Assembly (NCBI RefSeq): GCF_017591435.1
Contig: NC_059281.1
Coordinates: forward strand, 13,094,902 to 13,158,901
DNA length: 64,000 nt
Direction of reading: 5' to 3'
Source: Portunus trituberculatus
Lineage: Eukaryota; Arthropoda; Malacostraca; Decapoda; Portunidae
Positions 1-17,648 of the stretch are shown here, piece by piece (position 1 is the stretch's first letter; the number at the start of each line of letters is the position of its first letter). Position numbers and translations under genes: made by a program. The notes beneath the pieces are model-generated. The model ran no database searches, was not told where the DNA came from, and saw nothing but the letters and a program-made list of their open reading frames with translations.

Positions 1-472
1 AAAGGAGTAAGAAAAGTATACATAGAAGATGGAAGAAAAGTAAGAGAAGAAAGGAAAGAAAGAAAGAAAAGTGGTGATGGATATGGAAAAGGAGACAAAG
101 AAAGAGGAAGAAAAGCAAAAGGAAAAAGGTAGATAGAACGAACGAACGAACGAACGAAAGAAAGAAAGAAAGAAAAATAGATAAATAAAAACGATGATAA
201 CGAATAAGATAACTACCAACATCACCAAACAACAACAACAACAACAACAGAACTAACCTTGACCTCTCAGTGATTGTGGGAGAGGGGGGACGGGAAGGGA
301 AGAGAGGGGAGGGAAGAGGGGGAAAGGAGGCCCGTTGCATGCTCTACTTATTCCCCCATCTCATCCCCCTCTCCCTCTCCTCCTCCTCCCCTCCCCTTAC
401 TCCACAGCAAACCCCCCTCCCTCCACTGAAACATCCCTCCCCCTACATAACCTAACCCACGTTGGTCAAAAA

Positions 473-526
<54 letters not shown>

Positions 527-583
527 TTATACTGTTGTTTATTTAAAGTTAGTATTACTAGATACATTATGGCAAGTAAGACA

Positions 584-641
<58 letters not shown>

Positions 642-935
642 ATTATCTCCCCCCAAAAAAATAAATATCAACAAACTTCAAAACTTTCAAACATCTGGCG
701 GTCTGAGGCAAGCACTAAAAAGTAAATAGTAAGAGTTCTCAGTCCCCAAGCACTTCCTCCCCCTCAATCATACGCTCTAGCCTATGATCGCTGTGGTGGC
801 GGTGGTGGTGGTTGGGGAGTGTGGGGAGGCATGCCGTCAACCACAGCCTCAGGGGGAGTGACTGCGGGGAGGTAGGGATGGCTGGTTGCAGGGGGGGGGA
901 AGGTACCGTTAGAGAGACGTCTGCCAATGTGCTGG

Positions 936-983
<48 letters not shown>

Positions 984-1105
984 TTTCCCGTGTTCTCAAG
1001 CCTTTATCTTCTAATAATAACGTAAAAATCTTGTTAATCTGCCACTAAAACCGTGAAAACATTCTAAAATAACGTGCACCTTCAAACAGAGCCTCTCCAG
1101 TGTGG
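1..1105. repeat. Gene-free, microsatellite-rich stretch
   Basis: No coding exon is recognisable. The first 180 bases are purine-rich with GAAA and GAAC short repeats, followed by a CAA run near 230. Long dinucleotide tracts follow: GA at 477-519, TC at 586-630 (running into a short CA tract) and GA at 938-979. Open frames here are made by the repeats themselves and are not genes. The GA and TC tracts at 477-630 are mutually complementary. Confidence 0.85.
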
Positions 1106-1320
1106 TTAACCCCTTCAGTAACATGACGCGTTTCCATATTCATTCTGGTTACTATTTGGTCGTTTTACACAGCTTCGGAAACTCATGTGAGGGATTAGAA
1201 TAGTGAAGACTCTGGACATTATTTTTTTTTTACCTTCATAGACCTTCCTAATGTCAATAAAATGGTCTAATGTAACAAAAAACTCAAGGTAAAAATGTGT
1301 CCCAGTAATAAAGGGGTTAA
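1106..1320 (+). mobile_element. TTAA-flanked MITE, copy 1
   Basis: A 215-base element bounded by TTAA on both sides, with inverted ends beginning CCCCTTCAGTA (left) and the complement of a diverged CCCCTTTATTAC (right). The inner sequence aligns end to end with the copies at 2501-2715 (same orientation) and 5557-5767 and 47192-47405 (opposite orientation). There is no transposase, so it is non-autonomous. TTAA target duplications and C-rich tips are what piggyBac-superfamily elements have; that family assignment is inference. Confidence 0.8.
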
Positions 1321-1529
1321 GGAACGGAGCAGGAGTGTTTGAGATGGTCCTAAGAGCAGCGCATGAACGTAAAGCGGACCTGGCATAGAAGAAATAAGAA
1401 TGAACCAGAATAAAACTGAACTGGACCGAACTCATTTGCACTTAACTGAGAATTCGGAAATGAGGTAAATCGATAAAAAAAATAAATAAATGAATAAACA
1501 AACTAAAGTAAAGCAGCGCAGCATCAAAC

Positions 1530-2500
1530 AAACTATATAGGTCACGATGGAAAAAAAGGGCTAGAGGAATTTCAAGAGTGGTGGATCCCTACAAGGTGAA
1601 GACACGATCCCACGCTCACACACAACACAAGCTAACAGAGAGTGATCAGTAGCCAGCACACTCACCACTACATAACCAGTACATCCACTCTATCACTCTA
1701 ACATTCCTAGCCACCACACCACGAGCACCGCCACTCTATCACTATCACTAACACGAGAACTTCACTCTATCACTCTCATATCACTAACACTCGCACCACA
1801 GCACAAGACCTTAACTCTGTCAATCTTAACACCCTAACACTCTAGCCACCACAGCACGAGAACCTTCACTGTCACTCTTTATTTCACTCTAACACTCCTA
1901 GCCACCACAGCATGAGCACCACTCCATCACTCACATTACTCTTCTAGCCACCACAATACCAGAACCTCCACTGTATCACTCTCATTTCACTCTTAACACT
2001 CGCCCTGGCAACACACCTGGCAGACGTCATCGCACCTTTTTGTTACACCTGTGATTGCGACAAGACCGTTCATACCTGTCTAATTAGGGGGTTTATTTCG
2101 ACATGCCTGCTACGCCGTATGAGTGCTGGATCCGACCGATATGGAGATAAGGTCACGATGAAAAAAGGATTACAGGAATTTGAGGAGTGGCTGATCCGTA
2201 CAGAGTGAAGATAGAGAGTGATTAGTAACCAAACACTCACCACTACTGCACCAGAACCTCCACTCTATCATTCTATCACTCTAACAGTTCTAACTACCAC
2301 AGCACAAGACCTCCACTGTATCACTGTCATTTCACTCTAACACTCCTAGACACCACAGCACAAGAACATCCACCATCATTTATCACTAACACTCCTAACC
2401 ACAACACGAGCACCTACACTGTATCACTTTATTTCACTCTAACATTCCTAAACACCACAGCACAAGACCACTCTAGAGAGAGATCACTTTTTATTTCACC
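1530..2500. repeat. Duplicated block of degenerate minisatellite
   Basis: Two blocks have the same design. Each opens with a lead-in that reads roughly GGTCACGATGRAAAAAAGG, then an AGGAATTT...GAGTGG segment and a TGAAGA...AGAGAGTGATCAGTAGCC-like segment (about 1537-1650 and 2149-2235). Each then runs into degenerate units of about 45-60 bases built from CACTCTATCACT, CTAACACTCCTAG and CCACCACAGCAC. The arrangement implies a local duplication of an older minisatellite. No reading frame is conserved. Confidence 0.75.
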
Positions 2501-2715
2501 TTAACCCCTTCAGTACCATGACGTGTTTCCATATTAATTCTGCTCACTATTTGGCGATTTTATACAGCTTCAGAAACTTAAGTGGGTGATTAGAATAGTG
2601 AAGACTGTGGCCATTAATGTTCTGCCCTCCATAGATCCTTCCTAATGCAAATGAAATCAGCTAATGGCTCTCAAAACTCATGGCAAAAAATGCGTCCAAG
2701 TATTGAAGATGTTAA
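2501..2715 (+). mobile_element. TTAA-flanked MITE, copy 2
   Basis: Same family and orientation as the element at 1106-1320. It begins TTAACCCCTTCAGTACCATG and ends in TTGAAGATGTTAA, with the shared interior marks TTTCCATATT, ACAGCTTC and AGAATAGTGAAGACT. The right terminal repeat has decayed more than the left. It sits at the end of the second minisatellite block. Confidence 0.8.
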
Positions 2716-2983
2716 CACTTCTAGCCACCACTCTATCACTCTAACACTCTAAGCAACCACAGCACCAGAACCTCTATTGTATCACTTTACCACTAATACT
2801 CATGTGACGAAAGGAAATGAAGGAAATAATGATGAATGAATAAATGTCGATAAATAAATAAAGGATTGGTAATAGTAATAGTGGTGACGAATTAATATAG
2901 GAACGAATGTATATGATGAATAAAAAAAAATGAAAGGGAGTTAATAAAAATATATATGTACACAAATGAATAGATAAATCATG

Positions 2984-2984
<1 letters not shown>

Positions 2985-3019
<35 letters not shown>

Positions 3020-3221
3020 TCGGGGATGATCACTGACCTACAGGCAACTACAGTTAACCGTTAGGGGGTGAGGGAGGGTGGGGATGCCATGCCAGCGTTA
3101 AAAAAGAAACATTTCCTTCTGCTCCTCCTGCTCCTCTTCCTCCTATTCACTTCATTTTTTTTTCTCCACTTCATTTTCTATTCCTGAATTATCCTGTTTG
3201 TTCTCTCTCCTCGTATGTACA

Positions 3222-3283
<62 letters not shown>

Positions 3284-3475
3284 CTTCGTCCGCTTTTTTT
3301 TCCCTCATTTTCTTATTTTCCTCTTCATAATAATTACTGTTTTCCCTGCAACCGCCTCAGCCTCCCTTAGCCCCCACTCCTTCTCCGCCTCGTCTTCCTC
3401 CTCCTCCCGATCTCACCCAAGGACTGTATATTCCTTGATCTCACCCTACATCATTTTCCACCTTCACGATTCCAT

Positions 3476-3525
<50 letters not shown>
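2985..3525. repeat. GA and CT microsatellites in pyrimidine-rich DNA
   Basis: GA tract near 2992-3016, TC tracts at 3224-3280 and 3479-3523, separated by T- and C-rich DNA with several CCT triplet runs. The 139-codon open frame over 3198-3617 is a by-product of the TC repeat (Leu-Ser runs) and shows no domain. Confidence 0.85.
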
Positions 3526-3527
<2 letters not shown>

Positions 3528-3835
3528 ATTTTTTCTCCCTCGCATATTCATTTCCGTTTATTTACATCCAAGTTTCCTTCACGCTTCTTCTTTTTTCTTT
3601 GTATTTTTCTAAGTTAACTAACAGCAATGCTTTCTTGAGTAGCTTCTTTTCGTCCTTCCATTACTAACGAAAAAAAATTATACTACCCACAAGAAGTTAT
3701 TTATCTCAAGTTTTGGAAGCACTGAATCATTCCTTGCTTTTTTTTTCTATAAGTCTTCATTATATTTCCCTTTGCAATCGTGGTGTGACAACAAATGGAG
3801 TTCTGTGCGACGCTTGAACACACACACACACACAC

Positions 3836-4115
3836 ACGCGTAGTGCAGTGGTTAGCAGGCTCGACTCACATTCGAGAGGCCCCGGGTTCGAGTCCCGGTA
3901 AGCTGCGAGGCAAATGGGCAAGCCTAATGTGTGGCCCCTTTTCACCTAGCAGTAAATAGGTACGGGATGTAACTCGAGGGGTTGTGGCCTCGCTTTCCCG
4001 GTGTGTGTTGTGTGTTAATGTGGTCTCAGTCCTACCCGAACATCGGTCTATGAGCTCTGAGCTCGCTCCTTAATGGGGATCTCTAAGGGGACAAGTAATT
4101 AAGTTAACCTTTTTC
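3836..4115 (+). mobile_element. tRNA-derived SINE
   Basis: Directly after a CA run at 3819-3837 comes a tRNA-like head. It has an A box (TAGTGCAGTGG at 3841-3851), an anticodon arm CTCGA-CTCACAT-TCGAG whose loop reads CAC, and a B box GGTTCGAGTCC at 3885-3895 in a CCGGG/CCCGG T stem. No acceptor stem closes, so it is not a working tRNA gene. The body continues through TAGCAGTAAATAGGTACGGG, CCTCGCTTTCCCGGTGTGTG and ATGAGCTCTGAGCTCGCTCC to about 4115. I recall similar bodies as common in decapod genomes; this was not checked. Confidence 0.8.
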
Positions 4116-4152
4116 TATTTTTTTTCCTTGACTAGTTTCCCCTCTTACTTAG

Positions 4153-4154
<2 letters not shown>

Positions 4155-4201
<47 letters not shown>

Positions 4202-4470
4202 GAACTCAAAAACAGCAGGAAGTAAGATGCGTATGGGTAGACAATCTCACGTTCTCTCTGTAACCTGTACCACATAGCAAACTTGTTTTTACTTCCTCAT
4301 CCTGCCCTGTACTATATATGGAATAATGTGTGATGGTTCGACAGACGCTGTGAACTCGGAAAAGGAGGGCGTACTGTGCGTATAGGTCAGAAAACTACCC
4401 GATTTCCTATAACCTGTACCGTCTAAAGAGCAAATCTGGTTCTTGCTCCCTTATCTTGCTCCTCAAACTC
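4155..4470. repeat. CA microsatellite and degenerate ~145-base tandem duplication
   Basis: A CA tract at 4156-4199 is followed by two diverged units, about 4200-4310 and 4345-4460. They share TGAACTC, TGCGTAT-GGT, TAACCTGTACC, AGCAAA and a TTCTTGCTCC/TTTTACTTCC ending. No gene is evident. Confidence 0.6.
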
Positions 4471-4960
4471 CTCTATACCTTCTCTCCTCTCCCGATCCTC
4501 ACAACGTCTTTACTTCTCCCCTTTCTCTCCCTACCCTTTTCTGACTTCACTTCTTCCCTCTCCCTATCCTTATAACGCCTCCATTTCTTCCTTTTCTATC
4601 CTCATCCATTTTTTTTTTTTTTTTACTATTTCTTTTCTCCCTATCTTCAACGCCACTACTTCTTCTTTTCATCTATTTATGTCCTCCCCCTACTCTTACA
4701 ACGCCTTTACTTCTCCCCTTCCTCTTCCCATCTATTTTTAGTCCATTTATTTTTTCTCCCCACCCTCAACGCCTTCATCTATTCCTTTCCTCTCCCAACT
4801 ATTTTATAACTCCATTTTTTTTCTCTCCCCACCCTCACAGCCTCTACTTCTTCCTTTTCTCTCCCCCATCCATTTTTTATGACATCTGTTTCCTCCCACT
4901 ACTCTTACAGGGCTTTCATCTCTCCCCTTCCTTCTCCCCACACTCACACCTCATTCAAAC
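4470..4960. repeat. Pyrimidine-rich degenerate minisatellite
   Basis: About 500 bases of nearly pure pyrimidine on the plus strand. Imperfect units of roughly 60-70 bases are built around CTCCCYATCCTYACAACGCC, TTACTTCTCCC and CATTTTTT. No coding signal. Confidence 0.6.
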
Positions 4961-5556
4961 GTATTCAGTAACTCCAATATATAAACCTACCTCCATGTGC
5001 AAATAGAAAGTTGACATGTGTTTCCGGGAACTCAAAAAAGAACGAAAAAAAAATAATGATAAAAAAGCATTAATTAACAGCACCCTCCTCTCCTCCACCC
5101 CCACCTCCCCATCCCCTGGTTTCTCTGAGGCCACGCGGTATCTGGATAATGAAAGTGTGAGGCCCTGTGTTCAAGTGAGGTAATAAGCTTGTTTGCAGCT
5201 GCGACCGTGGTAAACCTCAAAAATAAGAATATACGATGCCACAGCGGTAAATGACATGAGAAACAGAAAGAAAAAATGCTTGCCAGATCCGGGAACCGGG
5301 GAAACTACGTAAATAAATTATAAAAAGTGTATAGCAGATCCAGAAAATATGTGTATGAATAGAGAATTAACTAAAATACATTAAATAATACGTGAGAAAT
5401 AAGTGAATAAAACAAATTAATATAAACCTTAGAAAATAGCAATAGACCATGTAACTAAAATTAAACTAGCAAATAAATATAATATGACCACAATATAGAA
5501 AAAATATACGTAGAAAAATGTAAAAACCACATAATATAAAATAGTAAGACATAAAT
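4961..5556. other. AT-rich gene-free stretch
   Basis: A-rich DNA with many TAAATA motifs and no exon that I can support. A short tRNA-B-box-like string near 5171 (GTGTTCAAGTGAGG) may be the remnant of another SINE head, but the rest of the head is not recognisable. Confidence 0.5.
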
Positions 5557-5767
5557 ATAACCCCTTCAGTACAGGGACGCATTTTTACCACAAAGTTTGA
5601 GTGTGATCAAACTATTTTATTTACATTCCGAAGGGTTAATGGAGGTTGGAAGATTAATGGTTCGAGTCTTCAAGATTTTATTCCCCACATAAGTTTCCGA
5701 AGCTGTATAAAATCGGTAAATAGTAACCAAAATTTATGAAAACGCATCATAGCACTGAAGGGGTTAA
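5557..5767 (-). mobile_element. TTAA-flanked MITE, copy 3
   Basis: Opposite orientation to the copies at 1106 and 2501. The left boundary reads ATAA (one base from TTAA) before CCCCTTCAGTACAGGGACGC. The right end is CACTGAAGGGGTTAA. Interior marks GAGTCTTCAAGAT, TTTCCGAAGCTGT and AAATAGTAACC match the other copies in reverse complement. Confidence 0.8.
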
Positions 5768-5850
5768 TGCTCCCACCATGAACAGCTTTCTTTGCATGGA
5801 AGTGTGTGGTGTGTGCATGTCAGGCGTAACCTACAATGTCTGGGTCCTGG

Positions 5851-12269
<6,419 letters not shown>

Positions 12270-12339
12270 GCTGGATGACTGATGCTGTGAGTGACGTCTG
12301 TATGTAACACATGTATTCGCCAGAGTCCTCGTCACCACT

Positions 12340-13210
12340 ATAGGCCCACCATTAGGGTTTGCAATATCTGAGCAATTTAAAAGAGAATTTCACCACAAGT
12401 TTCAGATTTATGTCAATTATAAAAAGTACAGAGCTGGAAGTGACTTATCTTTCAGTTACGACTTTGACTTTTCTAGACATTTGTGATTTTTACTTTGCAA
12501 TTGAAATTCATTGTGCAGCAGTCACAAAGTCACAACTAAGTGCCACAATGCCCAACTCTGAAAAAGTAACCTCTAGATGCTCAATGCAGTTGAGGACAAT
12601 AAAAAACTTACAAGCAAAAGCTTTACCATACAATATATCCTTCATATAATAAACTCAGCTTAGGGAAGAGAAAATAATTGGTGAGGAGCAGAGTTTCTAA
12701 AAAGTTATTAAACTTGAATTTTCACTTGGAAGATGAAAGGGTATGTACAGTATGTGGGATATGCTAGCAAAGGATAAACAGTTGAACAACCAAAAATTAA
12801 TGTTTGGAGAGGGATGGATGGAAGCACCCCAGCTGTGGGCGCCCTCTTGGAGAATACTCTTTTCAGAAAGCATTAAAACGTAAAGAAGTGGTGCCTGTTA
12901 ATCTAACTGGAGTTAATGTTTAGAACTTCTCTGGGTCTGTTCATCTCTCACCCAATTTTGGCTAACTCAGGGTGGTAAGACCCTACGAAGTGAGTTAAGG
13001 TAAGCTTATATTTGATGTGGTTTGGTTTAGTTATCTTCATTTTATCAATTCAATATCTTCCCCATTAATGTCACTCCCGAAAGGTCAAACTTGCTTCCTT
13101 AAACGTATGACATCACAGCCCTACAAACAATCCTGACGACACGCCAGGAAACACTTAACTTCACCCTGCCGGACACACCTTATAAGCTGACGAAGAGCCT
13201 CACTCAGCTG

Positions 13211-13249
<39 letters not shown>

Positions 13250-13700
13250 TGCTATTATTCTCCTCCCATCACATCAAATCCTTACTATGGTGTGCTTTAA
13301 GAGAGCAACTTCTGTGATTTTACCCGAGTAAGCGCCCCTGAGCAGATGGTTTGCACTCAGCTTCCTGCGAGTGCGAGGCTGCGAGTCACTCCACAGCGAA
13401 GGGCGAAGACTGGTAAGTGGTCACTCACCCGTCACTGTTAGTGGTCCCTGATTATGACTGACTGTGGAGTGACTTGAGTCACAACTCACAAGAGTCAAAA
13501 AGAAGTTTTCTCCTTAGATAGTCACACCGATTCTGCAGTATACTGATTACAGAGTTTTTGTTCTGATGTTTGTGTTGGTGTAGCAAGCGATCTACACTTT
13601 TTCATTCAGTTTCACACCGTGTTTTTTTACTACACACTACCGGGAAAGCTGAAATTTGGTATGAAAATCACGTGAAAAGAATAGAAACAGACGGAACTAT
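12340..13700. other. Upstream region of the SLC46-type gene
   Basis: No further coding exon was found above 12339 on the minus strand. A CA tract lies at 13218-13247. DNA around 13320-13440 is richer in CG than its surroundings and could hold the first untranslated exon or promoter, but no element can be named. Confidence 0.4.
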
Positions 13701-13746
13701 TGAACTATTTTGATAGTATTATAGAGGCCTCGTTCAGGTAAATAAA

Positions 13747-13750
<4 letters not shown>

Positions 13751-13787
<37 letters not shown>

Positions 13788-13853
13788 GAGGAAGAAGTCC
13801 GAAGAACATATATGTTTATTGTTTTTCCTTCAGAGAGAGAGAGAGAGAGAGAG
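13751..13853. repeat. Facing CT and GA microsatellites
   Basis: A CT tract at about 13751-13784 and a GA tract at about 13832-13853 are complementary and separated by under 50 bases, so single strands could fold into a hairpin. Confidence 0.85.
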
Positions 13854-13934
13854 TAATGGAGGAGGAAGAGATCAGTGAGGTTACATGGTGGGCATTCAAC
13901 CAGGCCATATTGCAAGCAACCAATTTATCCAATT

Positions 13935-13979
13935 GCATACAACCTAACTGCATGCAATCAATCTAGTTAGGTTGCATGC
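13935..13979. repeat. Short palindrome in GCATGCAACC-rich DNA
   Basis: Arms GCATACAACCTAACT and AGTTAGGTTGCATGC pair over 15 bases with one mismatch around a 15-base loop. Further degenerate copies of TTGCATGCAACC and its complement spread over 13905-14035. Confidence 0.7.
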
Positions 13980-14035
13980 AACCAATGCAACCAGGTTAAT
14001 TGGATGCAGCTATAATGTAACCAAATTGCATGCGT

Positions 14036-14933
14036 GATAAGTGAATGGGAGACAATGGGAATGTCTCATGGAAAATTGGTCTTTGCCTCGGAATCTTATA
14101 ATAGCCTTAGGTAGCCCTGTTATGGTCTCGTTAAATCATCATGTGGCTACGTTTCAGTCTTCATCCCCTCTAACCACCAATTTAATCCTTGAACTCCTTG
14201 GCTTTACATACGTTTGCGTCTCATGAAATATGTTGATTAATATCCCACAGCATCTGGAATGCGTGTGGCACTGCCGTTACTACTACTACTACTACTATTA
14301 TCCGTACGGTGTATCTGTTCATACAAAATGACCTTGATGGCTTTCTTCATTGTGTGGGCAATATTTCATGGAATAAAAGGCTTTGTCCAATATATCCTGT
14401 ATGATATGTACCTATACTAAATCACCCACCACTCTATTGGAAAAAAAAAAAAATCACTAGCTGTTAACATTTGCGATTTCCGGCAAAACGCATTATTAAT
14501 GTACCATCTTATTCCTAACGTCATTGCAAAAATAATAAAACATAAGTGATCACAATTTAACCGAATGTGCGGAAAACAGCATATAATCTCTTGAGAGAGA
14601 GAGAGAGAGAGAGAGAGAGTTGGGGCGTGGTGGTGGTGGTGATGGTGGTGGTAGTGAGAGAGTTGCACAGGATATTGATATAACAATCTTCCCAGTTAGT
14701 TACTCTAATTATAGAATATACTTCGTATATCTTCTTTTTTTTTCTTTTCTTTAGGACAACTAACTCGGTAAGACGACATGAGAACAATTATTAATCATTA
14801 CATCATTTTTTTCAAAATATGAATATATCAATGGCTCTTTGAATGATTATTGCATATTGAGAATGAAATTGTAAATTTGCGATAGATTTACACATACTCA
14901 TAGAACCGGTATTGTAATGAATAGGTAGTACAT

Positions 14934-14974
<41 letters not shown>

Positions 14975-16379
14975 CATAGAGAACATGCAGTAATTGATAG
15001 GATATTGAAGATGACAAGTTTTTTTCACCTTTGATCATGTAGTGGTGATGAGTAAGAATAGAAGAATAACAATTTTTTTTTTTAAGATGAACAGGCATTG
15101 TAAAAATATGGAATCAAAGAGGATCGAGGAGACGATCAAAGTAGGAAACAAGAGGAAACGAAAGGGATATATAGGAGGAAAAGGAATGGGACGAAGGGGA
15201 AGTAGGAAAGGCGGAGGAGAAAATGGTGTATAGCTCGCAGTAGAAGGTGAGGAAGATGAAAATCATGAGTACGCAGAGTTACATACTGGCCTTCAAACTG
15301 TGCAACGGAGAAAAATAACGAAACATGAGAACTCTCTAGCAAATAATATCAACTTGTCTTGCAAGAAGAAAAAGCCGAAGATTTGGCGTCTGTGCAGTTG
15401 AGTGAACCCTGCCCCTCCTCCCCCTCTATTCCTGCTTCATGCCTTCCTCTATTCCTCCTCCCTCCCCCTCCATTCCTGCTTCTTGCCTCCAACCCAAGGT
15501 GTGGCGGCAGGTAATTTCCTGTTCAGTCATCCTAAGATATAACTTCTTAAAAAATAATACATATACTGCGATTTCCCTTAGTATTTCATATTACAAAGAA
15601 GTATGGAGTTGTCTTTACTGCTCGAAGATAATTCTGATGCGTAAATACATTCTACCTGAGCGCTTGGAAACAGGAGTAAGAAATGATGCCACTTACTCAA
15701 TCATCTGCCTTATTTTATTATATGGAAGAGACTAACATACATCAAGATAATGAATCAACTTGTTGAGTTTGTATTTTGCATTCAACAATTTCATTGATGG
15801 CTTGGGTCATGGCGTATCAGAACTAGACTAATTTAACATAGTGAGTGATAAGTATAAATATCCTAAGAGGCAATGACCGTGGTGGCCTTATAGCTTATCT
15901 AGCAATTCTTTTGCTCTTTTCAAGCACATCGATTCATGATGTATCACTTATACATACATGTTTCGAAGAGAATTCACTACAAGAAAATGTGCGTAAATGC
16001 TGGCGGTGGCCGTAGCAGGTTATTGATCGTGGCGTACCCGGCCGCGCTCCTCACAATTCACGTGTTTTCTGACGGTTCTTTTCTAGTTTTGTATTTTCTC
16101 TTGTATCAACACTTAAAAGCGAACATATAAATGACTTATATATGATAAAAACAATGTCTACCTAAAGTATAAATGGGATAAGCTTGACAAAAAGCCCCTA
16201 TATTGTATAAAAAGAGACGAAATGTGGAATGCATCGGTGGCTTGGTGACAAGAAATTAATTCCGAAAAACATCATGCATCCACTACTTCATCTTTATTTT
16301 GAAATCTAAAATTGTTGGGTGCTTTTTCGGGTGCCAGAAAGCATGGAAAGATAGTGAAATAGAATAGTTGCGTGTTTGG
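14036..16379. other. Gene-free stretch between transporter and Hrb27C-like gene
   Basis: Contains a CTA triplet run near 14281, a GA tract at 14593-14619 followed by GGT triplets, a GT tract at 14937-14971 and CCTCC-rich DNA around 15410-15480. I see no exon or known element here. Confidence 0.55.
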
Positions 16380-17250
16380 CGCCATCTGGATTTTTGGCGC
16401 CACCTGGGGGAGGACGCGCGGCCTCCATGTTCGGCGTGCGGCGGCGAGACCATGAAGAAAGATAGTGCATGGCGCGATATGATGGCTCACCCGGGCGGTG
16501 GCAACGGACCCCGGGGACGGAATATGCCCCACGATGGCGAGGAGAAAGGGTAAGTTGTCTTTGACGCCGGAAATAAGTCCCGGGGAGGTCGTGAGAGCTG
16601 GTAAATATTATGGCGCGCACACGGCGGGTGTTGGTGCCACGCGCTTCTGTTTGTTTGGGTACGAGGCGAGGCCCTTTTGGCGTGTTTCTCGCCCAATGCT
16701 ACCCGTTCCTTTACGCCTTGATGCTCTCATCTTGGTCGCAGCTTTACTTCACGCATGCTAGAGGGTATCGGAGAAGTGTAAAGTGGCAATTGGGCTAAAT
16801 AGCGTCCTTTTTAGCGTGGAATAGCGTGGTTTCCCTCCCTCGTGGAACCTTGGCTAGGCGTCTTCTCCAGGTTAACTTTAGTAATTTTTACCCCGCGTAG
16901 CGCAACTTGGTATGCCCCTGGGTCCTTTTGGAGGCTTGTGGTGTCAATGGGTGCCTTAAATGGGGTGTTTCAGAGGGGTATGTGGGTGCTGCGTGTGCCT
17001 GGCATTGTTAGGGGGTGAGGCCGGCCTAGCGTGTGGGGGCCTGGCGTGGGTCGTCTTAGGATGCCGAGGGACGCCAGGAGCCGATGAAAGCTTCCGTGTG
17101 TGTTTGAGAATTATTCGACGTGCCAATTGCTTCCAGTAGGCCACAGATATGATGATGCAGACCAGAAATTACTTGTGGTTGTGGGTTATGTGGGAACCAC
17201 GCGGCTTGGAGGAAATGCTTCCTGCCTGCGGTTGTCCCCAAACCTGTAGA
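16380..17250 (+). promoter_or_regulatory. GC- and CpG-rich 5' region of the Hrb27C-like gene
   Basis: Base composition changes sharply from AT-rich to GC-rich at about 16380, with many CG dinucleotides (GGCGCC, GCGCGGCC, CGGCGGCGAGACC), and stays G-rich to about 17230. It covers the first coding exon at 16452-16549 and the start of intron 1. This is the composition of a CpG-rich housekeeping promoter. No TATA box stands out, and the transcription start was not placed. Confidence 0.55.
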
Positions 17251-17570
17251 TTAACACTTCTCAATTTTTTTTACTTTTATTTACTAATTTCTTGACTTTA
17301 TATTTGTTTATTTACCATTTTTTCGCTGATATTTAGTACCTACGGTGAGAGATGTAGAGGTGGAAATACATACACTTTGTTCTAAGGACTTAGGAAAAAA
17401 TAACAGTGCAAGAAGAATGAAGTTTATCAGCTACTGATTGCTTGTTTGATTGGTGCACTTATTTCATTGGCTACTTATGAGTAAATGATAATGGTGTACA
17501 AATACAACTACGGTTACTTGATGATTTTGATTACTTGTATTGAAATCTTACTCAAAACTTGTACCTATTT

Positions 17571-17648
<78 letters not shown>

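Noticed and set aside
1115..1441. Minus-strand 108-codon open frame
   Set aside because: Most of it lies within the MITE copy, whose sisters do not keep the frame open.
1530..2500. Possible CRISPR-like array
   Set aside because: Units are degenerate and contiguous, without unique spacers, in a eukaryotic genome.
3760..3945. Minus-strand 61-codon open frame with RDSNPGPLECESS-like peptide
   Set aside because: It is the antisense translation of the SINE head, a pattern often mis-annotated as protein.
16306..16696. Minus-strand open frames of 69-104 codons
   Set aside because: Antisense shadows of the GC-rich first exon region of the Hrb27C-like gene.
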